Made by a program: the position numbers and the translations under genes
Notes under the pieces: model-generated
Databases searched by the model: none
What the model saw: only the letters and a program-made list of their open reading frames with translations
What the model was told of the DNA's origin: nothing
Part shown: positions 1-6,502 of the stretch, one piece after another
Numbering within the stretch: the first letter of the stretch is position 1
Layout: every line of letters begins with the position of its first letter
NCBI GenBank assembly: GCA_020860885.1
Contig: JAJBTS010000369.1
Coordinates: 1 to 10,437, forward strand
From: Bacteroidales bacterium
GTDB taxonomy: Bacteria; Bacteroidota; Bacteroidia; Bacteroidales; Azobacteroidaceae
Reading direction: 5' to 3'
Length of the DNA: 10,437 nt

Positions 1-1
1 T

Positions 2-550
2 TTTCGTCTTATAAATGTAGAAGAAATCAAAGGTGAAAAAAAAACGAACAATGCCTCAGTTATTTCTCAAAGTGCAGTAAATTCAGTCTATTCGGGAGCC
101 TCAATTATTGGTAAAACAGAAAAGGAAGATGTTATCGAAGGAGTTTTGGGGAAAGGTGACTCTTTTATGGTTGGAACAAAGTCATCTGTAAATTTACCAA
201 AACATCTGTATGATAAAATTAAACGTATAAATAATAAATTTAGAAGTTTTTATGATCTAATAGGAGAAGTCACAATTGAATGGGCTTATGATGGTACGGA
301 CGTTTGGATTATTCAGCTTAATCAATTGAAAGAAAGTGCTAAAAATAATGTTATTGTAAGTGGCAATCCAATTAAATATATAGAATTTGATGTTAAAGAA
401 GGACTAGAAGCTTTACGTTCTCTCATAAAGAAAATTAAAAATGACAATATTGGCATTGTATTAAAAGGAGACGTTGGTATCACTAGCCATTTTGGAGATT
501 TACTAAGGTTGTCTAGTATCCCTTCATATATTGTATCAAAAAATCAATAA
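2..550 (+). CDS. PEP-synthase-like ATP-grasp / phosphohistidine-domain protein, 3' end only
   Basis: The frame is open from the first bases of the window to TAA at 548-550, so this is the last 182 residues of a gene that begins outside. Residues about 20-60 (SGASI, then VIEGVLGKGDSFMVG) and about 80-110 (IGEVTIEWAYDGTDVWIIQL) follow the pattern at the end of the pyruvate-phosphate-dikinase/PEP-synthase ATP-binding domain, where 'SGv.f...' is followed by '.DIEwa.dg..lwilQ.RP'; here RP is replaced by NQ. Residues about 145-178 (GIVLKGDVGITSHFGDLLR) resemble the PEP-utiliser swivelling domain, and His163 sits where the phosphorylated histidine lies. The protein ends 19 residues after that histidine, with no PEP/pyruvate barrel, so it is either a short family member or truncated. 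An internal TTG at 146 is not a credible start, because similarity runs upstream of it. Base composition is far more AT-rich than aroB or carB, which suggests acquired DNA. Family assignment is by motif pattern only; substrate unknown. Confidence 0.6.
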   Translation, partial: FRLINVEEIKGEKKTNNASVISQSAVNSVYSGASIIGKTEKEDVIEGVLGKGDSFMVGTKSSVNLPKHLYDKIKRINNKFRSFYDLIGEVTIEWAYDGTDVWIIQLNQLKESAKNNVIVSGNPIKYIEFDVKEGLEALRSLIKKIKNDNIGIVLKGDVGITSHFGDLLRLSSIPSYIVSKNQ

Positions 551-632
551 AGATTAGATTCTTCATGAATTAATAGCTAATCAAATAGCTTATATCAAAG
601 AAGGATTTGAAAAAACCTCCACCCATTATTTG

Positions 633-653
633 TTGGGAACAATTTGGGAACAA
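633..653. repeat. Two direct copies of TTGGGAACAA, 11-bp period
   Basis: TTGGGAACAA occurs at 633-642 and again at 644-653, separated by one base. It lies in the AT-rich gap between the partial gene and the tRNA-Leu terminator. Its place beside a tRNA gene and an AT-rich gene would suit a recombinase arm site or attachment-region remnant, but that is inference. It could also be chance in biased sequence. Confidence 0.5.
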
Positions 654-666
654 ATTAAAAAAAGAA

Positions 667-699
667 AAAGCCTAATTGATTGATTTTCAATTAGGCTTT
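667..699 (-). terminator. Intrinsic terminator of tRNA-Leu
   Basis: GCCTAATTG (670-678) pairs perfectly with CAATTAGGC (688-696) around a 9-base loop, with three more A-T pairs possible on the outside. Read on the minus strand, the stem is followed by TTTTTCTTTTTTT, a strong U run, and it begins 15 bases after the 3' end of the tRNA. On the plus strand only TTT follows, so it may also weakly stop transcription from the upstream gene. Confidence 0.85.
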
Positions 700-710
700 C
701 ATTTAATCCG

Positions 711-794
711 TACCCAGAGCCGGGATCGAACCGGCATGGGAATTACCCCACTGGTGTTTGAGACCAGCGCGTCTACCAATTCCGCCATCTGGGC
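711..794 (-). tRNA. tRNA-Leu (anticodon CAA)
   Basis: The reverse strand folds into a complete 84-nt class II tRNA. It has a 7-bp acceptor stem (GCCCAGA with TCTGGGT, first pair G-T), a D arm with GG, and a 5-bp anticodon stem CTGGT/ACCAG around loop CTCAAAC. The anticodon CAA is at plus positions 758-760. A long variable arm (TGGG...CCCA) is followed by a T arm GCCGG/CCGGC around TTCGATC. The discriminator base is A and CCA is not encoded (CGG follows). It reads UUG leucine codons. It has its own promoter and terminator, so it is a single-gene unit divergent from aroB. Leucine tRNA genes are known integration targets in Bacteroides (NBU1 is one case), which is relevant to the AT-rich DNA just downstream of its 3' end. 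Confidence 0.97.
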
Positions 795-809
795 ATCTCA
801 TAACGGGTG

Positions 810-840
810 CAAAGGTAGAAATTCTTTTGGAATCAACAAA
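810..840 (-). promoter_or_regulatory. Bacteroidetes-type promoter for tRNA-Leu
   Basis: On the minus strand TACCTTTG (817 to 810) matches the -7 consensus TAnnTTTG. TTTG (840 to 837) lies 19 bases upstream and matches the -33 box. The tRNA 5' end at 794 follows 15 bases after the -7 box. This is the best-matched promoter in the window. Confidence 0.8.
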
Positions 841-860
841 TAAATCAAACTATTTTTTAC

Positions 861-868
861 TACATTTG
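861..868 (+). promoter_or_regulatory. Putative -7 box for aroB
   Basis: TACATTTG matches TAnnTTTG and lies 28 bases before the chosen aroB ATG, giving a 5' leader of about 20 bases. No clear TTTG is found at the -33 distance, so the call rests on the -7 box and its position. Confidence 0.55.
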
Positions 869-896
869 CGTAATATTGTTATTATCCAAATGTTTT

Positions 897-1949
897 ATGG
901 AACAAGAGATTATTCGCTCAACCAACATAGAGAAAGATCTGGCTGACTTTATCCGGGAGCTAACTTACGATGGTTTATTTATTCTTTGCGACGAAAATAC
1001 GGAAAGACACTGCTTTCCCCGTATAGAGTCTGTCCCGGAAGTACAATTTGCTAAAAAATTTGTTATCGCTTCAGGCGATGAAAATAAAAAACTTAAAACC
1101 CTCGCTAAAGTGTGGCAGTTCCTTTCCGAAAACGGAGCCACCAGAAAATCACTACTCATTAATTTGGGAGGAGGCATGCTGACCGACCTGGGAGGTTTTG
1201 CAGCCGCCACATTCAAAAGAGGAATACCGTTCATTAATATACCCACTACCGTATTGGGAGCTGTGGATGCTGCCGTAGGAGGAAAAACAGGAATTAATTT
1301 CAACGGGCTGAAAAATGAAGTAGGTGTCTTCACCCCGGCTATAGCGGTCTTTATAGAAGCCCGCTTCTTCCAGACGCTCGACCCTATCAATCTACTCTCC
1401 GGTTATGCGGAAATGCTGAAACATTCCTTGTTGAGTTCGGAAAGAGAACTGAACGAGATTTTGCGGTTTAACCTGGAAGAAATTGATTACGAACAACTCA
1501 ACGACCTCTTGTTCGAATCCGTAATGGTCAAAGAACGCATCGTAAAAGAGGATCCCAAAGAACATGGAATCCGTAAAGCTCTTAATCTGGGACATACTTT
1601 CGGCCATGCTTTTGAAAGCCTTTCCTACGAGTTGGAAAGACCTATTCCTCATGGCTACGCGGTTGCCTGGGGTACCGTTTGCGAACTATATCTTTCCTTT
1701 ATCCGGTTAGGATTCGACAAGAATGTACTTACTAAAGTATCTCATTTTGTAAAGGAAAATTACGGCACTTTCCCAATGGATTGTAAATACTACGACCGCA
1801 TTCTCGAACTGATGCTGCACGATAAAAAGAACGAACATTCAACCATCAATTTCACGTTACTAAAAGCAGTCGGAGAAATTGAAATCAATCAAACGGCCAG
1901 TCAGAAAGAAATTATTGAGGCTTTGGATTTTCTGAGAGACGGACAATAA
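897..1949 (+). CDS. aroB: 3-dehydroquinate synthase
   Basis: The product converts 3-deoxy-D-arabino-heptulosonate 7-phosphate to 3-dehydroquinate, the second step of the shikimate pathway, in the cytoplasm with NAD+ and a divalent metal. ATG at 897 is chosen: the frame stays open to a TTG at 876, but that adds only seven residues and lies next to the promoter box. The 350-aa product is normal for the family. Visible motifs are the dinucleotide-binding GGGMLTDLGGF (91-101), PTTVLGAVDAAVGGKTGIN (116-134), and the three metal ligands Glu172 (GYAEMLKH), His233 (LGHTFGHAFE) and His252 (PHG). All key residues appear intact. It stands alone, with its own promoter and a terminator shared with the convergent trpS; no other shikimate gene is next to it. 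Confidence 0.96.
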   Translation: MEQEIIRSTNIEKDLADFIRELTYDGLFILCDENTERHCFPRIESVPEVQFAKKFVIASGDENKKLKTLAKVWQFLSENGATRKSLLINLGGGMLTDLGGFAAATFKRGIPFINIPTTVLGAVDAAVGGKTGINFNGLKNEVGVFTPAIAVFIEARFFQTLDPINLLSGYAEMLKHSLLSSERELNEILRFNLEEIDYEQLNDLLFESVMVKERIVKEDPKEHGIRKALNLGHTFGHAFESLSYELERPIPHGYAVAWGTVCELYLSFIRLGFDKNVLTKVSHFVKENYGTFPMDCKYYDRILELMLHDKKNEHSTINFTLLKAVGEIEINQTASQKEIIEALDFLRDGQ

Positions 1950-1954
1950 ACAAT

Positions 1955-1990
1955 AAAAAAGGAAGAAACTGAATAATTTCTTCCTTTTTT
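1955..1990. terminator. Bidirectional terminator between aroB and trpS
   Basis: GGAAGAAA (1961-1968) pairs perfectly with TTTCTTCC (1977-1984) around an 8-base loop. Flanking AAAAAA (1955-1960) and TTTTTT (1985-1990) extend the stem and supply a U run in both directions. It begins 6 bases after the aroB stop and ends 23 bases before the trpS stop, as expected for convergent genes. Confidence 0.9.
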
Positions 1991-2012
1991 ATTTACTCTT
2001 ATTTCTTTTATA

Positions 2013-3005
2013 TCAGAAAGGTTTGAATCCCATGATTTCGCGCACATCTTTCAATGTTTTGCCAGCGCTTTCCCTGGCTTTCTCCGCCCCTTCTTTCGTT
2101 ACTTTATGAAGATAAGCGCTATCTGCTTTTATCTCATTAATTTTCTCGCGGATGGGAGAAGTAACTTTGATGATATCTTCTGCCAATTGCTTTTTCATAT
2201 TTCCATACCAACGCGTCTCACCCCTATTCCATAAATCCTCGTAGTAAGCCAACACATCAGGAGTAGAAACAACCTTCATTAAAGTAAAAAGATTCTCAAT
2301 GTAATCCGGTTTCGGAGTATTTATCCCTTCCGGACCATTATCGGTGAGTGCTTTCTTTACTTTCTTTTCTATTATTTTGGGTTCATCGATCAGATAAATA
2401 CAGTTACCTTCCGATTTACCCATTTTTCCGCTACCGTCCAAACCGGGGATTTTAGTCAATTCCTTGCTTTGGATATAGGCAGTGGGCTGTTTGAAATATT
2501 CCACTCCGTATTTATGGTTGAACCGGTTCGCAAAATTACGGGTCATCTCCAGATGCTGTTCCTGGTCTTTTCCTACAGGAACATAATCGGGGTTATGGAT
2601 GAGGATATCCGTAGCCATCAATACGGGATAAGTAAGCAATCCGGCATTTACATTGTTCGGCTGTTTCCGGGCTTTGTCTTTGAAAGAAACTGTTTTCTCC
2701 AGTTCACCCAAATAAGCATGCATGTTTAATAAAAGATACAATTCCGCTATCTCGGGAATATCACTCTGGACATATATTGTTGCCTTCTCAGGATCTAATC
2801 CGCAAGCCAGATATTCGGCCAGTACATTCTTAGTATTTTCATGAAGCATTTTCGGATCCGGATGCGTAGTCAGAGAATGCCAATCTGCAATAAAGAAATA
2901 ACACTTATTTTCTTCCTGCATTTTCAGGAAATTGATGATAGCACCATAATAGTTCCCTAAGTGCAAATTACCTGTCGGGCGGATACCGCTTAATACTGTC
3001 TTCAT
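2013..3005 (-). CDS. trpS: Tryptophanyl-tRNA synthetase
   Basis: This cytoplasmic class I aminoacyl-tRNA synthetase charges tRNA-Trp with tryptophan using ATP. The 330-aa product is full length for bacterial TrpS. Motifs in order are GIRPTGNLHLGNYYGA near the N-terminus, with the HIGH-type signature HLGN at 15-18; the tryptophan-pocket region YPVLMATDILIHNPDYVPVG (126-145) with Asp133; KDQEQHLEMTRNFANRFN (146-163); and the second signature written KMGKS (194-198) instead of KMSKS. ATG at 3005 (minus strand) directly begins the conserved N-terminus, so the start is secure. It is transcribed convergently with aroB and divergently from the TonB-dependent receptor, and looks monocistronic. No T-box-like leader is evident in the roughly 60 bases between promoter and start. 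Confidence 0.97.
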   Translation of the reverse strand: MKTVLSGIRPTGNLHLGNYYGAIINFLKMQEENKCYFFIADWHSLTTHPDPKMLHENTKNVLAEYLACGLDPEKATIYVQSDIPEIAELYLLLNMHAYLGELEKTVSFKDKARKQPNNVNAGLLTYPVLMATDILIHNPDYVPVGKDQEQHLEMTRNFANRFNHKYGVEYFKQPTAYIQSKELTKIPGLDGSGKMGKSEGNCIYLIDEPKIIEKKVKKALTDNGPEGINTPKPDYIENLFTLMKVVSTPDVLAYYEDLWNRGETRWYGNMKKQLAEDIIKVTSPIREKINEIKADSAYLHKVTKEGAEKARESAGKTLKDVREIMGFKPF

Positions 3006-3070
3006 AATTATTTAAGAATATCGATTAGAATAAATCTTTACATTATTGACTGTTAAGAATTTTTAAGATG

Positions 3071-3078
3071 CAAAGGTA
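3071..3078 (-). promoter_or_regulatory. Putative -7 box for trpS
   Basis: On the minus strand TACCTTTG (3078 to 3071) fits TAnnTTTG and is identical to the tRNA-Leu box. It lies about 65 bases upstream of the trpS ATG. A TTG at 3105 to 3103 is 24 bases away, longer than the usual spacing, so the -33 part is weak. Confidence 0.65.
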
Positions 3079-3111
3079 CTCTTTTATTAGTAATATTCCA
3101 TGCAATTTATA

Positions 3112-3119
3112 TACATTTG
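3112..3119 (+). promoter_or_regulatory. Putative -7 box for the receptor/lipoprotein operon
   Basis: TACATTTG matches TAnnTTTG. TTAG at 3087-3090, one mismatch from TTTG, lies 21 bases upstream. The receptor ATG at 3138 follows only 18 bases after the box, so the 5' leader would be unusually short. This box faces away from the trpS box, with 33 bases between them. Confidence 0.5.
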
Positions 3120-3137
3120 CCAACTCAATTCTCTCAA

Positions 3138-5411
3138 ATGACAATTATACTGAATAGCATTTTTAAGATTTATTTGTTAAAGTGGGTTATTTTATTTGCT
3201 TTCCTTTCCCTTTCTTTTCTCTCTTTTTCACAAGATAAAATTATCCGGGGAATTGTTTCGGACCGAACAACCGGAGAGAATTTATCAGGAGCTTCTATCT
3301 ATGTTATTGAAACGGCTCATGGTACTTACTCGGATGATGATGGCAGTTATAGCCTCTCTATCCCCCCTGAGGGTAACTATACGGTTCAGTTCTCTTATGT
3401 CGGATACATCAAACAGGAAATAAAAATAACGGAAGATTCTCCTCTCCTATTGAATGTTCAGTTGAGGTCCAACACGGATCTACAGGAAATCGTTATTTCT
3501 GCCAGGCAAAACGATGAAAACATCACTACCCTTTCTATGGGGCTGGAGAAATTAAGCATAGAGGAAATCCGGCTGATGCCCGCTTTGATGGGAGAAGTAG
3601 ATATAATTAAAGCTATCCAGCTGCTTCCGGGAGTACAAGCTGCATCGGAAGGAGGATCAGGATACAGTGTCAGAGGGGGATCTCCCGACCAAAACCTGAT
3701 TGTACTGGATAATACTACGGTATATAATCCTTCTCACTTAATGGGTTTCTTTTCGGTCTTCAACAACGATGTTATCAGCGGTATTGAACTGTATAAAGGC
3801 GATATGCCTTTTAAGTTCGGTGGACGCTTATCTTCTTTACTGGACGTACGTACAAAAAGTGAAATCCCGGATAAGTTCCGGGGAACCGGGGGCATCGGGT
3901 TAATATCCAGCCGTATCATGCTGGAAGGTCCTATCAAAGATAAGACATCGTGGCTCGTCGGTGCACGGAGAAGTTATGCCGACCTGTTTCTAAAACTATC
4001 TTCCGATAAAGATATACGCAATACAACGATGTATTTCTACGACCTGAACGGTAAGCTCTCCCATCGTTTTTCAGAAAAAGACAAACTCGAATTGAATGCT
4101 TATTACGGATTGGATAATTTCGGAGCCCAACCGGGAAGTTTCAAATACGGTAATGCTGCCGTATCCCTCACCTGGAACCACGTTTTTTCAAAACGTTTGT
4201 TTGGAAAATTCAGTGCTCATTATACCGATTACGATTACGGACTCTCATCTAAGCTCGATGGCGCTAAAATGGATTGGGAATCCAGCATAACGGATTGGAT
4301 GGCAAGGGTGGATTTCCACCAACCTATCCATTCTTTATGGGATCTTTCTTACGGAGTGAATGTTACTTACCATGAATTCAAACCCGGATGGGTACAGATG
4401 GAAGGTATGGATACTTACAGTGTTCCGGGCGCCCAGGCGATAGAACAGGCTACTTATCTCTCCAACGACCAACAATTAGCAGAAAAACTGACTCTGAGAT
4501 ACGGCGTGCGATTCTCGTCTTTTCATAATACAGGAGACATCTCTCATACCTATACCGCTTTCGAACCCGGTTTTGGAGGAGTTTTCCAAATGAACGGGCA
4601 ATCTTCTTTCAAAGCCAATTATTCACGCAATACCCAGTACATGCAGTTGGCCAACAATTCGGCTTCCGGATCTCCTTTAGATGTGTGGTTCTCTGCCAGT
4701 CCGAATGTGAAACCTCAGAAAGTCGATATGTTTTCTTTGGGTTATTTCTATAACTTCAACGATAATATGTACGAAACTTCCGCAGAAGTGTATTACAAGA
4801 ACCTGAAAAACGTTATTGATTTCAAGGAACACGCCAATCTGGTACTCAATGAAAATCTGGAAAAAGAAATAAGAACCGGTAAAGGCGAGGCTTATGGGAT
4901 CGAACTGATGGTTAAAAAGAACAGAGGCAAACTAACCGGATTCGTAAATTATACTCTTTCGAGATCCGAGCGTACTATTCCGGAAATCAATAACGGAAAA
5001 ACCTATCTGGCTCCCTACGATAAGACGCACGCCATAAATATTCTGGCAAGTTACAATTTCTCTAAAAAGTGGAATTTCTCGGCTACCTGGATATTTGCTA
5101 CGGGAAATCCGACGACCTATCCTACCGGAAGATTTGAAATCGGCGGAGAATATTTCCCTCTTTATTCCGGAAGAAACGAATATCGCAAACCCAATTACGA
5201 CCGTCTGGATATTTCTGTAAACTATATACCCAATCCGGAATCGAAAAAACGATGGAAAGGGGAATGGAATTTCTCTATTTATAATGTTTACAACCGGAAA
5301 AATCCATGGACCATTACTTACAAACAGGATGAAATCCATGAAGCTCCGTATGCAGAAAAGCTTTACTTATTCGGAATTGTTCCGTCGATTACATACAACA
5401 TTAAGTTTTAA
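3138..5411 (+). CDS. TonB-dependent outer-membrane receptor with carboxypeptidase-regulatory-like domain
   Basis: This is a predicted outer-membrane beta-barrel that imports a ligand using energy passed from the inner membrane by TonB. The chosen ATG gives 757 residues; an upstream in-frame TTG (3117) overlaps the promoter box and is rejected. Residues 1-31 form a signal peptide with a hydrophobic core, likely cut before Gln32. Residues about 36-112 are a CarboxypepD_reg-like beta-sandwich (IRGIVSDRTTGENLSGASIY, then YSDDDGSYSLSIP). DLQEIVIS (114-121) is the usual junction before the plug. The plug spans about 140-235, with GYSVRGGSPDQNLIVLDNT (175-193) and FKFGGRLSSLLDVRT. The barrel follows and ends in a C-terminal Phe, typical of Bam-assembled barrels. 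It is not an evident SusC: no SusD is adjacent, and a DUF4249 lipoprotein follows after 7 bases. The substrate cannot be read from sequence. Confidence 0.93.
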   Translation: MTIILNSIFKIYLLKWVILFAFLSLSFLSFSQDKIIRGIVSDRTTGENLSGASIYVIETAHGTYSDDDGSYSLSIPPEGNYTVQFSYVGYIKQEIKITEDSPLLLNVQLRSNTDLQEIVISARQNDENITTLSMGLEKLSIEEIRLMPALMGEVDIIKAIQLLPGVQAASEGGSGYSVRGGSPDQNLIVLDNTTVYNPSHLMGFFSVFNNDVISGIELYKGDMPFKFGGRLSSLLDVRTKSEIPDKFRGTGGIGLISSRIMLEGPIKDKTSWLVGARRSYADLFLKLSSDKDIRNTTMYFYDLNGKLSHRFSEKDKLELNAYYGLDNFGAQPGSFKYGNAAVSLTWNHVFSKRLFGKFSAHYTDYDYGLSSKLDGAKMDWESSITDWMARVDFHQPIHSLWDLSYGVNVTYHEFKPGWVQMEGMDTYSVPGAQAIEQATYLSNDQQLAEKLTLRYGVRFSSFHNTGDISHTYTAFEPGFGGVFQMNGQSSFKANYSRNTQYMQLANNSASGSPLDVWFSASPNVKPQKVDMFSLGYFYNFNDNMYETSAEVYYKNLKNVIDFKEHANLVLNENLEKEIRTGKGEAYGIELMVKKNRGKLTGFVNYTLSRSERTIPEINNGKTYLAPYDKTHAINILASYNFSKKWNFSATWIFATGNPTTYPTGRFEIGGEYFPLYSGRNEYRKPNYDRLDISVNYIPNPESKKRWKGEWNFSIYNVYNRKNPWTITYKQDEIHEAPYAEKLYLFGIVPSITYNIKF

Positions 5412-5418
5412 CGGGAAA

Positions 5419-6360
5419 ATGAAAAAAACAAAGGTTATAAATATAAAGTATGAATTCAGAAGGAAGATCTCTGTTAGAAATTCTTTCTTCCACGGATTTA
5501 TTTTATTCATTTCTTTCTTGTTTGCATCCTGTACCGAATCTTTTCATTTCGAAACGGAAGATGCAGAGCCTAAACTCGTAGTCTACGGAGTTATCACGAA
5601 TGAATACAAACGCCAAAAGGTCCGTCTTACAAACTCTGCTCCCTACTTTGACCCAACACCTTCTACGCCGGTATCCGGTGCAAAAGTTAAGATATCCGGT
5701 TCCGACAAAACAATGTACGATTTATACGAGGATCCTTTATCTCCGGGAGATTACATTTCAGATCACTTCTGGCTTGCAAAAACAGGAACAACTTATCTTC
5801 TGGATATTGAAACAGACTTCGACAAGGATGGCATTACGGATCACTACCAGGCTTCAACAACCATCCCAGCCCCTATCCACTTAGATTCTATTCAGGTTAA
5901 TCTTATTGCGATCATGGGTCATACCAATTACGCCCTGAACATATTCGGACAAGATTCTCCGGAAGAAGACTATTATTTGTTCCACGTGTTAGCCAACGAT
6001 ACCATTGTAACCAATGTGATCAGCAAATATATTATATCTGACGATGCATTATTTAACGGGCAATACATCAACGGGCTTACCATCCATTATTTCGATCATT
6101 TCTCAGAATGGGAGAAGGATTCGGAAGACGACCGGAAAACATCCGTTTATTTGAAACCGGGTGATCTAGTAAATGTTTTTCCAAGTAAAATTGAAAAAGG
6201 ATACTACGATTTCATCAGCCAGTGCAACAGGGAACAAGGGGGAGAAAATCCGATGTTCGGAGGCCCTTCCGCTAATATAATCACCAATATTACGAATGGA
6301 GGAGTCGGATACTTTACAGGATACAATCTCAGCAGGGTATTTACAGAAGTAGAAAAATAA
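5419..6360 (+). CDS. DUF4249 family lipoprotein, receptor partner
   Basis: It starts 7 bases after the receptor stop, so the two are almost certainly co-transcribed. The 313-aa product has a charged n-region (about residues 1-20), a hydrophobic stretch, and a lipobox-like LFASC with Cys38 as the likely lipidated residue; Phe at -3 is tolerated but not ideal. The n-region is long, but no closer ATG exists. An upstream in-frame ATG at 5284 would overlap the receptor by 128 bases and bury the signal, so it is rejected. The mature part opens with LVVYGVITNE and contains VSGAKVKISG, TTIPAPIHLDSI and a C-terminal FGGPSANIITNITNGG / VGYFTGYN region, the pattern of DUF4249. Residues 133-141 (DFDKDGITD) resemble a calcium-binding loop. 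By context it probably sits in the outer membrane and assists the receptor; biochemical role unknown. Confidence 0.85.
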   Translation: MKKTKVINIKYEFRRKISVRNSFFHGFILFISFLFASCTESFHFETEDAEPKLVVYGVITNEYKRQKVRLTNSAPYFDPTPSTPVSGAKVKISGSDKTMYDLYEDPLSPGDYISDHFWLAKTGTTYLLDIETDFDKDGITDHYQASTTIPAPIHLDSIQVNLIAIMGHTNYALNIFGQDSPEEDYYLFHVLANDTIVTNVISKYIISDDALFNGQYINGLTIHYFDHFSEWEKDSEDDRKTSVYLKPGDLVNVFPSKIEKGYYDFISQCNREQGGENPMFGGPSANIITNITNGGVGYFTGYNLSRVFTEVEK

Positions 6361-6396
6361 TTCTTTATTTAGTCGTCCGGTTTAATTATTTTTTTA

Positions 6397-6404
6397 TAAC
6401 TTTG
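6397..6404 (+). promoter_or_regulatory. Putative -7 box for carB
   Basis: TAACTTTG, followed by CA, matches TAnnTTTG. It lies 213 bases before the carB ATG and 37 bases after the DUF4249 stop. The -33 region has no clear TTTG at normal spacing. If used, it makes a leader of roughly 205 bases that includes the hairpins described below. No correctly spaced box was found nearer to carB. Confidence 0.55.
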
Positions 6405-6407
6405 CAT

Positions 6408-6429
6408 CTCAAACGGAGATAAGTTTGAG
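6408..6429 (+). other. 5'-proximal hairpin in the carB leader
   Basis: CTCAAAC (6408-6414) pairs perfectly with GTTTGAG (6423-6429) around an 8-base loop. It falls just downstream of the putative -7 box, so it would lie at the extreme 5' end of the carB transcript. A 5' hairpin may stabilise the RNA. If transcription starts a few bases later, part of the stem is lost. Confidence 0.45.
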
Positions 6430-6433
6430 CTTT

Positions 6434-6472
6434 ATGAATTGTAAGATAAACAGATTATTATCAATATATTGA
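6434..6472 (+). CDS. Possible 12-residue leader peptide before the carB attenuator
   Basis: ATG at 6434 opens a short frame MNCKINRLLSIY ending in TGA at 6470-6472. The stop codon's last base is the first base of the terminator-like stem that follows. That placement is typical of leader peptides that couple ribosome position to termination. The second half is rich in U and A (UUAUUAUCAAUAUAUUGA), and its last 12 bases (6461-6472) are a perfect palindrome, TCAATATATTGA. There is only one arginine codon, so classic arginine-codon counting is not supported. Translation is inferred from position only. Confidence 0.3.
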   Translation: MNCKINRLLSIY

Positions 6473-6502
6473 ATGCGATGGTTTTCAACCACCGCATTTT
6501 TT
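6472..6502 (+). terminator. Terminator-like hairpin in the carB leader (candidate attenuator)
   Basis: AATGCGATGGTT (6472-6483) pairs with AACCACCGCATT (6487-6498) at 11 of 12 positions, with one A/C mismatch and a 3-base loop. TTTT follows, making a run of six T at 6497-6502. It lies downstream of the only good promoter box and 115 bases before carB, so it could end most carB transcripts early. Alternatively it may simply terminate the receptor/lipoprotein operon, with carB using an unrecognised promoter. Confidence 0.7.

Noticed and set aside
558..683. Open frame of 41 codons after the partial gene, ending at TGA 681-683
   Set aside because: It has no ATG, follows an in-frame TAG at 555-557, and its sequence matched nothing I recognise. 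It may be a decayed gene end, but I cannot support it.
758..946. 62-aa plus-strand ORF across the tRNA
   Set aside because: It begins inside the antisense of tRNA-Leu and runs into aroB in another frame, so it is a shadow.
4932..5339. 135-aa minus-strand ORF inside the receptor gene
   Set aside because: It is antisense to a well-supported beta-barrel coding sequence and has no recognisable domain.
5600..5884. 94-aa plus-strand ORF inside the DUF4249 gene
   Set aside because: It is an alternative frame within a supported lipoprotein gene, with a low-complexity product and no start signal.
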